A stretch of 64,000 nucleotides of DNA from Pedobacter sp. Leaf176 (GTDB taxonomy: Bacteria; Bacteroidota; Bacteroidia; Sphingobacteriales; Sphingobacteriaceae): positions 1 to 64,000 of the forward strand of contig NZ_LMPD01000001.1 of NCBI RefSeq assembly GCF_001424305.1. The letters run 5' to 3'. The notes under the pieces were generated by a model. The model saw nothing but the letters and a program-made list of their open reading frames with translations, made no database searches and was not told where the DNA came from. Positions 45,562-54,568 of this stretch are shown here, piece after piece. The position numbers were made by a program, and so were the translations under genes. Position 1 is the first letter of the stretch; each line of letters starts with the position of its first letter.

Positions 45562-45599
45562 AAAAATGCCCCCAATAAGTGTCTAACTTTTTGGGGGCA
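45562..45599 (-). terminator. Terminator of cphA, or insertion-sequence end
   Basis: TGCCCCCAA (45567-45575) and TTGGGGGCA (45591-45599) pair over 9 bp. On the minus strand the stem is followed by T5 and lies 39 bp after the cphA stop, a good terminator. The inner GTGTCTAACTTTTTGGGGGC is also reminiscent of IS3-type element ends, so a leftover end cannot be excluded. Confidence 0.65.
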
Positions 45600-45637
45600 G
45601 TCTATCTCTAATACAGGTGCCTTATTTTAAATAAATA

Positions 45638-48253
45638 TTACGCTTCCAGTTCTCTATCCAGATGCTCCGTAACCCGTTGAATGGTATTGTCAATCGTGTT
45701 ACTCAGGATTGTTAGATAAGAGCCTTTTTTCGCATTGTCAATTGCAATCTGTAAACATTCGGTACTCTTATTGTTGATGATAATTTCTTTATTAGCATCA
45801 ACCTCTTTGATGCCTTTTACCAGCAAATCAACTAATTCATCTTGTGTCCGTCCGCGCAGGTATTTTTCCTGGCAGATGTAAATCTTATCGAACATTTGTG
45901 CAGCAATTCGCGCAGTTTCAATAATATCCTCGTCCCGCCTGTCGCCGGTACCGGAAATTATTCCTACATGTTCTGTTGATTCTACGCTTTGCAAATAAGC
46001 TTTAACACCATTAAAACCGTCAGGATTATGTGCAAAATCGACCAATACTTTAAAGTCCTTAAATCTGAAAATATTCATTCTGCCGGGCGTGTGTGCGGCT
46101 GATGGAATAAAGGTTTCTAAAGACAATCGGATATCTTCCGGTTTATAGCCCCATAAGTAGGCTGCAAGCGTTGCGGCCAGCACATTTTGGATCATGAAGT
46201 TCACCGAACCTCCGAAGGTTAAAGGAATGTGCGTCGCCTTATCCACCCGTAATTTCCAGTCGCCGGTTTTTATAGTGATATACCCATTTTCATAAATGGC
46301 CGCAATACCACCTTTTCGGCAATGCTCTTTTATCACCGGATTATTTTCATCCATGCTAAAATAGGCTACTTTACAGCGGGCATCCCTGGCAATTTTCACA
46401 CAATAACCATTGTCGGCATTTAAAACAGCCCAGCCTTTACGGCGAACGGCACCAATAACAACTGCCTTTACGCGGGTTAAATCATCCAGATTATGAATAT
46501 CCGAAATGCCGAGGTGATCTTCCTGGATGTTCGTAATAACCCCAATATCACATTGGTTAAATCCCAATCCAGCCCGGAGAATACCGCCACGTGCAGTTTC
46601 CAAAACAGCAAACTCGACCGTCGGGTCTTTTAATATAAATTCTGCGCTAACCGGGCCGGTGGTATCACCTTTCATCAGCATGGTATTGTGTACATAAACC
46701 CCATCACTGGTGGTAAAACCTACACGCTTTCCATTGCTGCGAATAATGTGTGCAATTAAACGGGTGGTAGTCGTTTTTCCGTTTGTACCTGTAACCGCAA
46801 TAATCGGGATTTGCGATAATTTTCCCTGTGGGTATAGCATATCAATTACCGATGCGGCAACATTTCTCGGCAAACCCTCGCTTGGCGCGAGGTGCATCCT
46901 AAATCCTGGTGCAGCATTTACTTCCAATACAACACCGCCATTTTCAGTTAGGGGTTGCGTCAGGTTTTGCGCCATAATGTCAATGCCACAAATGTCCAGT
47001 CCGATTACCCTTGAAATCCTTTCGCAGATGAAAATATTTTGTGGATGGACGATATCGGTCACATCAATTGAAGTACCACCGGTACTGAGATTGGCTGTGG
47101 ATTTCAGATAAACAATTTCCCCTTTCTCCGGGATGGTTTCTAATGTATATTCTTTTTTAGCAAGTAAATCCAGCGTATCCCTGTCCACCGCAATCTCTGT
47201 TAATACGTTTTCATGTCCGTAACCGCGGCGGGGATCTTCGTTTTCCTTGTCGATTAATTCCTGTATTGTATGGATACCATTACCTTTTACATGGGCTGGG
47301 TCGCGTTGAGCGGCGGCAACAACTTTATGATCTATTACCAGAACGCGGAAGTCGTAGCCGGTAATGAATTTTTCGATAATGACTTTGCGTGAATAGGTTT
47401 TAGCATATTCAAAAGCAGCTTTGGCTGCTTCCAACGTTTTAACATTTATTGTTGCACCTTTGCCATGATTTCCGTCTAAAGGCTTAAAAACCAAAGGAAA
47501 GCCTACTTTTTTCACCGAGGCTTCTAAATCTTCCGGATTTGAAATGGTTACACCAGATGCAACCGGAATGGCCGCTTCGGTTAAAAGCCTTTTTGTCTCT
47601 TCCTTATTACTGGCGATATCAACGGCAATGCTGCTGGTTTTTTCGGTCATGGTGGCACGGAAGCGCACCTGATTTTTTCCGTAGCCCAGTTGTACTAAAG
47701 AACTTTTATTTAACCTGATCCACGGAATGCTCCGGCTTACAGCTTCCTGAACGATTGAACCGGTACTCGGACCCAATGCTTCCAGTTCACGGATTTCCTT
47801 CATCCGGCGGATATCGTGCTCCAAATCATATTCTACATTATCAATTAAAGCCTGGGCGATCTTTACTGCTGCTTCTGCCGCATAAGCCCCAACTTTTTCT
47901 TCAAGATAACTAAAAACAACGTTATATATGCCTTCTGTTTTGGTTTGCCGGGTCCTGCCAAAACCGGTTTCCATCCCCGCAATGGTTTGAATTTCCAAAG
48001 CAATGTGCTCAATAACATGACCCATCCATGTACCTTCTTTTACCCGGCTAAAAAAGCCGCCTTCTACCCCTTTTGAACAACGGTGGCTGAACATACTCGG
48101 CAAAAGTTTCTCTATCCTTTCGCTGAATCCGTCGATTGTATTAGTTGGGCGCTCTTCCAATTCCTCTAAATCGAGGCGCATCTGAATTAGTTTTTTGCGG
48201 TTTATCGACCATATATTTGGTCCTCTTAGCACTTGTATGTTTAATATCTTCAT
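45638..48253 (-). CDS. cphA: Cyanophycin synthetase
   Basis: An 871-residue enzyme, the usual length. The N-terminal domain (1-160) starts MKILNIQVLRGPNIWS. The ATP-grasp domain (about 210-480) has FKPLDGNHGKG (257-267), ENGGVVLEVNAAPGFRMHLAPSEG, and related ATP and metal residues. The Mur-ligase-like domain (about 480-871) has P-loop GTNGKTTTT (489-497). It polymerises L-Asp and adds L-Arg side chains to form multi-L-arginyl-poly-L-aspartate granules. Divergent from cphB across 284 bp, so synthesis and breakdown can be controlled from one region. No truncation seen. Confidence 0.95.
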   Translation of the reverse strand: MKILNIQVLRGPNIWSINRKKLIQMRLDLEELEERPTNTIDGFSERIEKLLPSMFSHRCSKGVEGGFFSRVKEGTWMGHVIEHIALEIQTIAGMETGFGRTRQTKTEGIYNVVFSYLEEKVGAYAAEAAVKIAQALIDNVEYDLEHDIRRMKEIRELEALGPSTGSIVQEAVSRSIPWIRLNKSSLVQLGYGKNQVRFRATMTEKTSSIAVDIASNKEETKRLLTEAAIPVASGVTISNPEDLEASVKKVGFPLVFKPLDGNHGKGATINVKTLEAAKAAFEYAKTYSRKVIIEKFITGYDFRVLVIDHKVVAAAQRDPAHVKGNGIHTIQELIDKENEDPRRGYGHENVLTEIAVDRDTLDLLAKKEYTLETIPEKGEIVYLKSTANLSTGGTSIDVTDIVHPQNIFICERISRVIGLDICGIDIMAQNLTQPLTENGGVVLEVNAAPGFRMHLAPSEGLPRNVAASVIDMLYPQGKLSQIPIIAVTGTNGKTTTTRLIAHIIRSNGKRVGFTTSDGVYVHNTMLMKGDTTGPVSAEFILKDPTVEFAVLETARGGILRAGLGFNQCDIGVITNIQEDHLGISDIHNLDDLTRVKAVVIGAVRRKGWAVLNADNGYCVKIARDARCKVAYFSMDENNPVIKEHCRKGGIAAIYENGYITIKTGDWKLRVDKATHIPLTFGGSVNFMIQNVLAATLAAYLWGYKPEDIRLSLETFIPSAAHTPGRMNIFRFKDFKVLVDFAHNPDGFNGVKAYLQSVESTEHVGIISGTGDRRDEDIIETARIAAQMFDKIYICQEKYLRGRTQDELVDLLVKGIKEVDANKEIIINNKSTECLQIAIDNAKKGSYLTILSNTIDNTIQRVTEHLDRELEA

Positions 48254-48498
48254 GTAATATTTTGTCTTTTTTTTATCCTGGATTGAGGATAAGCGCTATT
48301 CCATTTTAAGCATAATTGATGATGGTAAATTATGCATTTAATTTGAAAATAGATACTGCATTAACCTAAATCAATTTTAAAGTACAATTGTTTTGTTTTC
48401 AGCATCAACCAGCATAATTTTTAACTTAAAACTTTCAACTATTGTTAATAATTTGAAGATTATTGACAAAAAAAGTCGTGTTTTTTATCTTATCCTGA

Positions 48499-48506
48499 TA
48501 TATTTG
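48499..48506 (+). promoter_or_regulatory. TAnnTTTG -7 box for cphB
   Basis: TATATTTG fits the Bacteroidota -7 consensus exactly and lies 32-39 bp before the cphB start. A TTGAC (48463-48467) is too far (33 bp) for a normal -33. The cphA promoter on the other side of the 284-bp gap was not identified. Confidence 0.4.
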
Positions 48507-48537
48507 GGTTTTTTGATACAATAATAACACGCAAAGA

Positions 48538-49413
48538 ATGGTTCCGAAAGGTAAACTCATCATCATAGGTGGCGCAATAAACACCGGCAGTTTTGCAGAA
48601 ACGCAATTTGGATTGCCGGATAACATGAATTTTTTTGAGCGCGGAATTCTAAAAAGAATTACCACTGAATCTGTTAAAAATACGGAATCACGCTTTGAAA
48701 TTGTTACCACTGCATCGCTGATGCCCGAAAAAGTGGGCGAGGAGTACATTAAGGCTTATGCGCAACTGGATGTTCATAACGTTGGCGTTTTAAATGTAAC
48801 CAATCGGGAGGAAGCAAACGCCGAAGAAAACTATGAACGTATAAAAGCTGCCGAAGTTATTATTTTTACGGGAGGCGATCAGCTGCGTTTATCGTCTATA
48901 TTCGGAGGAACAAAAATTCACCAGGTTCTTTTGGAAAAATATAAAAATGAACCTGTCGTTATTGCGGGAACATCGGCTGGTGCCGCAGCAAGTTCCAAAA
49001 ATATGATATACCAGGGCAGCAGTAAGGATGCTTTGTTGAAAGGCGAGGTTAAAATTACCGGTGGACTTGGTTTTATTGATGATGTAATTGTGGATACGCA
49101 TTTTGTACAACGAGGAAGAATCGGACGTTTATTATATGCTGCTGCAAGCAACCCTGGCATTTTAGGTATTGGTTTAGGAGAAGATACCGGCTTATTTATC
49201 TCCGACGGCCATATCATGGAAGCTATTGGTTCAGGAATGGTTATTCTAGTTGATGGCCGCCAGATGGCTGATACAAATCTCACCGACGTAGAAATGGGGC
49301 AACCTGTTTCAATAAAAAATATGGTTGTACACGTTATGTGCGATGGCGACGTTTATGATTTAAAGGATCACAGTCTGGTAATTCATCATCCTAAAGTGAT
49401 TCCGATAGGATAA
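48538..49413 (+). CDS. cphB: Cyanophycinase
   Basis: A 291-residue serine exopeptidase of family S51. The fold begins KLIIIGGAINTGSF; then FTGGDQLRL (111-118) and nucleophile Ser146 in GTSAGAA. GGLGFIDDVIVDTHFVQRGRIGRL and GLGEDTGLFI follow, all cyanophycinase-type. It has no signal peptide, so it acts on cytoplasmic granules. It trims cyanophycin to beta-Asp-Arg dipeptides. The isoaspartyl peptidase gene follows after 86 bp, completing the route. Compared with peptidase E, the RGRIGRL segment fits CphB. Confidence 0.93.
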   Translation: MVPKGKLIIIGGAINTGSFAETQFGLPDNMNFFERGILKRITTESVKNTESRFEIVTTASLMPEKVGEEYIKAYAQLDVHNVGVLNVTNREEANAEENYERIKAAEVIIFTGGDQLRLSSIFGGTKIHQVLLEKYKNEPVVIAGTSAGAAASSKNMIYQGSSKDALLKGEVKITGGLGFIDDVIVDTHFVQRGRIGRLLYAAASNPGILGIGLGEDTGLFISDGHIMEAIGSGMVILVDGRQMADTNLTDVEMGQPVSIKNMVVHVMCDGDVYDLKDHSLVIHHPKVIPIG

Positions 49414-49499
49414 AAAAAAGCAGAAGGTTCAAGACAAAAAGGAGGAAGGTTTATATTTCCTAATCTTGATACCTGCCACTAACGACTTGATACTAAAAA

Positions 49500-50342
49500 A
49501 TGAAATTAATTATACACGGAGGCTTTTTTAGCGAATCGTCCACTAACCAAGAAACAAAAAAGGCCAAACAAGATGCCTTAGCAAATATTGTTACCCTCGG
49601 TTACGACTATTTAAAAAATCATACCGCTTTAGAAACTGTAGTTTATACTGTTGGCTTGCTTGAAGATAATGATTTATTTAACGCAGGGATAGGTTCTCAG
49701 ATTCAGAGTGATGGAAAAGTTAGGTTAAGTGCAGCAGTTATGGATGGAAAAACTGCAAAATTCAGTGGTGTAATTAATGTCGAAGATGTTAAAAACCCAA
49801 TCGAAATCGCTCAACATCTTTTAACTTACGATGATAGAGTTTTGAGTGGAGATGGCGCTCAAAACTTTGCCAGAAATAATGGCTTCGACTATTTCAACCC
49901 GATAACCGAACAACGCCAATCTGAATATGAAGTAAAATTAAATCAAAAGAATAATATAGGTACAGTGGGCTGTGTTGCTTTAGATACGGCAGGAAATTTA
50001 GCCGCCGCAACCTCAACCGGAGGAAAAGGTTTTGAAATCCCCTGCAGGGTAAGTGATTCGGCAACAGTTGCCGGGAATTATGCTAATGAATTTGCAGGCA
50101 TTTCGTGCACTGGTGTTGGCGAAGATATTGTTAGCGGCGCATTGGCGGCGAAAATTGTAACCCGGGTTACAGACGGTTTTTCTTTAAAAGATGCATCAGA
50201 CAAATCTTTCGCTGAACTTAAGGCATTTGATGGATTCGCAGGCGTAATCGGTATAGCTGCCAATGGTGATATTTACCACGTCGATTCTCACCCCTACATG
50301 GTTTGGGCGTCTTTTGATGTTAATTTACAGGTATTTAGCTGA
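49500..50342 (+). CDS. iaaA: Isoaspartyl peptidase/asparaginase (IaaA-type)
   Basis: A 280-residue Ntn-hydrolase of family T2. It starts KLIIHGGFF, has NAGIGSQIQSDGKVRLSAAVMDG, the nucleophile Thr155 in NNIGTVGCVALD, and STGGKGFEIPCRVSDS. It is somewhat shorter than E. coli IaaA (321 residues), mainly in the linker before the nucleophile. The precursor self-cleaves before Thr155. Here it would split beta-Asp-Arg from CphB into aspartate and arginine. No signal peptide. Gene order supports this role directly. Confidence 0.92.
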   Translation: MKLIIHGGFFSESSTNQETKKAKQDALANIVTLGYDYLKNHTALETVVYTVGLLEDNDLFNAGIGSQIQSDGKVRLSAAVMDGKTAKFSGVINVEDVKNPIEIAQHLLTYDDRVLSGDGAQNFARNNGFDYFNPITEQRQSEYEVKLNQKNNIGTVGCVALDTAGNLAAATSTGGKGFEIPCRVSDSATVAGNYANEFAGISCTGVGEDIVSGALAAKIVTRVTDGFSLKDASDKSFAELKAFDGFAGVIGIAANGDIYHVDSHPYMVWASFDVNLQVFS

Positions 50343-50371
50343 AAATAGATTTAAAGTATTATTTTTGTTGC

Positions 50372-51052
50372 ATGACTAAAATGGTTATGGCTTTTTTCAG
50401 CCTTTTTGCCTCCCTACAACTTTACGCACAAAATATTGATAAGTCTGACCAGGAGCCTGGCATTGGTGGTAGTGCAATAAATATTGCGGTCTCCAGGTAC
50501 GACCTGGCAGAAGGATCCAATTATTTTGAAGATGCAGAGAGTCTGGAAAAAAAAGGAGATTTCAATGAAGCACTGACCCTATTTGGTAAGGCGGCTTTCG
50601 AATTTAATGCAGTAAGAAATTTTGGTTTATATTGTCAGGCGCTTATTAAAATGAGCAACATGCATTACCATTTAGGTCGTTTTACGGATGCCGAGCAAAT
50701 CCTTTTAAATGTCGTTTTGAAAAATTACTCAAAAATGGGCAGTCGCATTGGTCAGATGAATACGTATAATATTTTAGGTAAAGTTTACCTCGCAGATAAT
50801 AAATATACGCAATCAATGTGGTTTTACACACAACAAGGCATTCTGGCAAAACAAACTGGCAGCAATAATTCATACATTGAATCTGTTTTGGGTGTTGCCC
50901 AGGTTAAAATCAGGAAAAAAGATTTTGCACTGGCATCTAAAGACTTAAACCGTGCAGAACTCTTAGCGAGATCCATTAAGAGCAACCAATATAAGGCGCA
51001 GATTAGAGAATCTCGCGAAATCATAGCCAGTAAAACAGCATCGAAAAAATAG
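50372..51052 (+). CDS. Secreted TPR protein
   Basis: A 226-residue protein with a signal peptide (about 1-19) and at least three helical repeats of TPR spacing (LEKKGDFNEALTLFGKAAFEF, LGRFTDAEQILLNVVL, LADNKYTQSMWFYTQQGI). It is probably periplasmic and binds proteins. A TATTTTTG box (50360-50367) ends only 5 bp before the ATG, so the ATG at 50381 or 50387 may be the real start. It lies 29 bp after the isoaspartyl peptidase but is probably separately transcribed. Confidence 0.72.
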   Translation: MTKMVMAFFSLFASLQLYAQNIDKSDQEPGIGGSAINIAVSRYDLAEGSNYFEDAESLEKKGDFNEALTLFGKAAFEFNAVRNFGLYCQALIKMSNMHYHLGRFTDAEQILLNVVLKNYSKMGSRIGQMNTYNILGKVYLADNKYTQSMWFYTQQGILAKQTGSNNSYIESVLGVAQVKIRKKDFALASKDLNRAELLARSIKSNQYKAQIRESREIIASKTASKK

Positions 51053-51370
51053 TACATAATCTTGCGTTCCTGTATAATTCATTCATTTTTGGATGGCATG
51101 CCACGGAGTAGTTGTGATGCCAATTAAACCCATCCTTCACGGCCAGATCATTCAGCGGTTGAACAGACCAATTGTTAATTTTTGTTAAAATTACATTGTT
51201 GTAATGTGCTGATTTTAAAACAAAAAGTGCGTCAACGCGTTATTTTAAACGATTGCCAGATAAAAATCTTTTAGCTAGATTTGATAGAATTAACAAGAGA
51301 CGGTAATAATGCTGTCTCTTGTTTGTTTATCTGCTAAAATGGTATCATATTGGCTATATAGAATATAGAA
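51053..51370. other. 318-bp intergenic region with hairpin
   Basis: AACAAGAGAC (51292-51301) and GTCTCTTGTT (51314-51323) form a 10-bp stem followed by a weak T-rich tail, 48 bp before the protease start. It is a terminator of the TPR gene or a leader hairpin of the protease. No other feature seen. Confidence 0.5.
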
Positions 51371-53566
51371 ATGGATTTTAAATTATTTAAAGAGATGTTG
51401 AAGAGAATATTTTTTGTGCTTTTTACCGCTGCAGTGCTTGCTTGCCATGCAGCCCCGAAAACCCAGCCAGTTGTGGATGGGGTAACTAATGTGAAGCCGG
51501 ATGAACAACAACAACTGGTTATTAAAGAAGTTGTGAACCTGATAGAAAGCTATAATTATAAAAAGCTCGAAATTAACGACTCTATTTCTTCAATTATTTT
51601 GGATAAATACATCAAATCTTTAGATCAGGGTAAAAACTACTTTCTGGCTTCAGACATAAAAGAATTTGAAAAGTACAGGTATACCCTTGATGATGATTTC
51701 AAAAATGGAGATTTAAGCGGTCCTTTTTATATCTATAATGTTTATGCAAAACGCCTCAACGAGTATTTTAGCTATTCTTTAGCACAAATTAAAAATAAGT
51801 ATGACTTCAATCAGAACGATACTTATGTGTACGACAGGGAAAAGATGCCATGGGCTACTTCCATCACCGCATTGAATGATACCTGGAAAAAACGGATTAA
51901 ATATGAGCTGATTAATTTGAATTTAGCAGGTACAGCGCAGGCAAAGAATGTAGAGACTTTAACCAAGCGTTACCAGAATCTTCAGTCCCAAACGTCGAAA
52001 ACAAATAATCAGGACGTATTTCAGATTTTAATGGATGCATTTACCGAATCTATTGATCCCCATACCAATTATTTCAACCCGGTAAATGCTGTTGCATTTA
52101 ATGAAGATATGTCCCGTTCATTTGAAGGCATTGGTGCCCGTTTACAATTGGAAAATGAGGTTGTTAAAATTTCAGAAATCATTGCCGGCGGACCTGCTTT
52201 CAAAGATAAACAATTAAGCCCTGGGGACAGGATCATTGCGGTTGCACAAGGTGATGGAGAATTTGTCGATGTTGTTGGATGGCGACTTGATGCAACAGTA
52301 TCCAAGATAAAAGGGGCCAAAGGCACAAAAGTTCGTTTGAAAGTGATCCCTGTTGGGAAAGAAATGTCGTCAAAACCGGTTATCATTTCACTTGTACGTG
52401 ATAAAGTCGTTCTGGAAGAAACTTCGGCTAAGAAAAAGGTAAAAACCATCACTCAAAATGGAAAAGAGTATAAAATGGGTATTATCACTTTACCTGCTTT
52501 CTATGCTGATTTCAAAGCTGCAAATGCTGGTGATAAAAACTATAAAAGCACCACCCGGGATGTTAGAAAACTTATCGATTCCTTAAAAACTTTCGATAAA
52601 GTTGACGCAATTATAATGGATTTACGTGGTAATGGTGGCGGTTCTTTAGTAGAAGCGATTTCATTAACAGGCTTATTTATTGATAGAGGCCCTGTGGTTC
52701 AGGTAAAGGATTTACGTGGTAAAATAGAAGTTGATGAAGATGAAAACAGTGGTGTAGCCTGGAATGGCCCTTTTGGTGTGATGGTAGACCGTTTAAGCGC
52801 TTCGGCTTCAGAAATCTTTGCAGGTGCTATTCAGGATTACGGACGTGGTATTATCATGGGCAGCCAAACCTATGGTAAAGGAACTGTACAATCATCTATC
52901 GATTTGAATAAATTGGTAAATCCGAGTATGCTGCAAAGGGTTGCGGGCTTAATCACTAAGAATAAGACAACCGGAACTGCTCCATCTTCCACAACTGCCG
53001 CAGATATTAACCTGGGACAGATTAACCTGACAATGGCGAAATTCTATCGCGTGGCGGGAAGCAGTACGCAACACAAAGGTGTTACGCCTGATGTTGTTTT
53101 TCCTTCTTTATATCCGATGGATAAGATAGGCGAGGATACCGAACCTTCTGCGTTACCATGGGATGTGATTCCGAGTTCTAATTTTAAAGCTGTCGCAAAC
53201 TTAACCGCTGTTAAGCCTAATTTAATCAAGAACAGTGAGCAACGTATTGCGAATTCCTTAGATTTTAAATACCTGAAACAAGATATTGCAGAGCTTAAAA
53301 AACGTGACGCAGAAACTTCGGTTACCCTTAACGAAGAAAAGCTGAAAGCAGAACGTGAAGCACAGGAAGCCAAAACGTTGGCGAGGGCTAATGAATTGAG
53401 ATCGGCAAGAGGTTTACCGCCTATCAAAAAAGGAGATAAAATAACCAAGCAGGATGCTTTCGATTTCATAGAAGATGAATCATTGCATGTAATGGGCGAT
53501 TTAATGCAGCAATCAGGTAATTATGTCATGAACCTTGGTATAGCTGCGGCAACAAGCTTTAAATAA
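51371..53566 (+). CDS. Carboxy-terminal processing protease (Prc/Tsp type, S41A)
   Basis: A 731-residue protease with an N-terminal hydrophobic segment and lipobox-like AVLACH. An N-terminal helical domain (about 45-215) and a PDZ domain (about 240-340; EGIGARLQLENEVVKI) follow. The S41 core holds the Ser of SASASEIFAGA and Lys of YGKGT as the catalytic dyad, and a C-terminal DUF3340-type region ends it. It cleaves proteins from their C-termini in the periplasm. Start is ATG 51371, or 51395 (MLKRIFFVLF), which gives a better signal sequence. Own terminator. Confidence 0.92.
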   Translation: MDFKLFKEMLKRIFFVLFTAAVLACHAAPKTQPVVDGVTNVKPDEQQQLVIKEVVNLIESYNYKKLEINDSISSIILDKYIKSLDQGKNYFLASDIKEFEKYRYTLDDDFKNGDLSGPFYIYNVYAKRLNEYFSYSLAQIKNKYDFNQNDTYVYDREKMPWATSITALNDTWKKRIKYELINLNLAGTAQAKNVETLTKRYQNLQSQTSKTNNQDVFQILMDAFTESIDPHTNYFNPVNAVAFNEDMSRSFEGIGARLQLENEVVKISEIIAGGPAFKDKQLSPGDRIIAVAQGDGEFVDVVGWRLDATVSKIKGAKGTKVRLKVIPVGKEMSSKPVIISLVRDKVVLEETSAKKKVKTITQNGKEYKMGIITLPAFYADFKAANAGDKNYKSTTRDVRKLIDSLKTFDKVDAIIMDLRGNGGGSLVEAISLTGLFIDRGPVVQVKDLRGKIEVDEDENSGVAWNGPFGVMVDRLSASASEIFAGAIQDYGRGIIMGSQTYGKGTVQSSIDLNKLVNPSMLQRVAGLITKNKTTGTAPSSTTAADINLGQINLTMAKFYRVAGSSTQHKGVTPDVVFPSLYPMDKIGEDTEPSALPWDVIPSSNFKAVANLTAVKPNLIKNSEQRIANSLDFKYLKQDIAELKKRDAETSVTLNEEKLKAEREAQEAKTLARANELRSARGLPPIKKGDKITKQDAFDFIEDESLHVMGDLMQQSGNYVMNLGIAAATSFK

Positions 53567-53579
53567 CATTCATTTATCA

Positions 53580-53615
53580 AGCGAGCCATCCATTTACAGA
53601 TGGCTCGCTTTTTTT
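53580..53615 (+). terminator. Terminator of the processing protease
   Basis: AGCGAGCCATC and GATGGCTCGCT form an 11-bp stem followed by T7, 13 bp after the stop codon. Confidence 0.92.
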
Positions 53616-53638
53616 CAGAATCATTTTATAAATCAACC

Positions 53639-54559
53639 TCAATTAAAAGATTGTCTGAACGCGGAGGGCGTCAAATTTGTTTTGGATTTAAACAATTTGG
53701 TAAATGACTGTAAATGTTCGAAACCAAGCGAATAGGCAATTTCGCTAACAGATAAATCTGTTGTCGAGAGCTTTTCTTTCGCCACGCTAACTAATTTCTG
53801 ATGCAGGTATTGTTGTGTATTCTGGCCAATAAGAGATTTTAACAGTGCGGAAAGATAACCTGCTGAAATATTTAGACTTTTGGCGATATAGTTCACGGTG
53901 GGTAAGCCCCTAACATCAAGATTATCGTCTTCGAAATATGCATTTAATATGTTTTCCAATCGATTTAACACCTCGTGGTTGACCACCTTTCGTGTAATGA
54001 ACTGGCGACCGTAAAACCGTTGTGCATAATTTAAAAGTAGTTCTATCTGGGCGAGAATAACGTTTTGGGTAAAATGATCTATATTGATATCGGTTTCGTT
54101 TTTCACAAGCTGAGCAATAGCATTCAGAATTTCCTCTTCATTTTCAGAAACATGCAAGGCTTCAAATAATGAATAATCAAAAAAATCATAATCTTTTATG
54201 ATTTTAGCTAGATGAGTGTACCAAAGTAACTCTGGATGAAAAAGAATCATCCATCCCGTAGGACGATGACTTTTACCGGCATTAACTTCTACAGTGAAAA
54301 CCTGGCCTGGTGCCATAAAAAATAACACGCCATCATCGAAATCGCTCATTTGTTGACCATATTTAATTTTAGCGTCAGGAACACGTTTAAGCGCAATAGA
54401 GTAGAAATCAAAAATAATGGTGTTCGATCGTCCATTAACCGGCATCTGAACATCCCCTATATTTACGACACTAACTAATGGATGTCCCGGTTTTGGTAAC
54501 CCTGCAAGTTTATGATATTCTGAAATTGTTCTAAAACGATATCTGTTGGAAGATTCCAT
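53639..54559 (-). CDS. AraC-family transcriptional regulator
   Basis: A 306-residue regulator with a cupin-like N-terminal domain (about 30-160) and a C-terminal AraC DNA-binding domain (about 205-305). The latter has NYIAKSLNISAGYLSALLKSL and DLSVSEIAYSLGFEHLQSFTKLFKSK in the two helix-turn-helices. It begins 9 bp after the epimerase gene on the same strand and likely regulates it; the ligand is unknown. Confidence 0.9.
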   Translation of the reverse strand: MESSNRYRFRTISEYHKLAGLPKPGHPLVSVVNIGDVQMPVNGRSNTIIFDFYSIALKRVPDAKIKYGQQMSDFDDGVLFFMAPGQVFTVEVNAGKSHRPTGWMILFHPELLWYTHLAKIIKDYDFFDYSLFEALHVSENEEEILNAIAQLVKNETDINIDHFTQNVILAQIELLLNYAQRFYGRQFITRKVVNHEVLNRLENILNAYFEDDNLDVRGLPTVNYIAKSLNISAGYLSALLKSLIGQNTQQYLHQKLVSVAKEKLSTTDLSVSEIAYSLGFEHLQSFTKLFKSKTNLTPSAFRQSFN

Positions 54560-54568
54560 TATAGCATA

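Noticed and set aside
46710..47111. 133-residue open frame opposite cphA
   Set aside because: It mirrors the codons of the strongly supported cyanophycin synthetase gene and shows no signal, family or spacing of its own.
52069..53469. Long open frames opposite the processing protease (127 and 141 residues)
   Set aside because: They are antisense shadows of a well-conserved gene and have Ser/Leu-rich composition without motifs.
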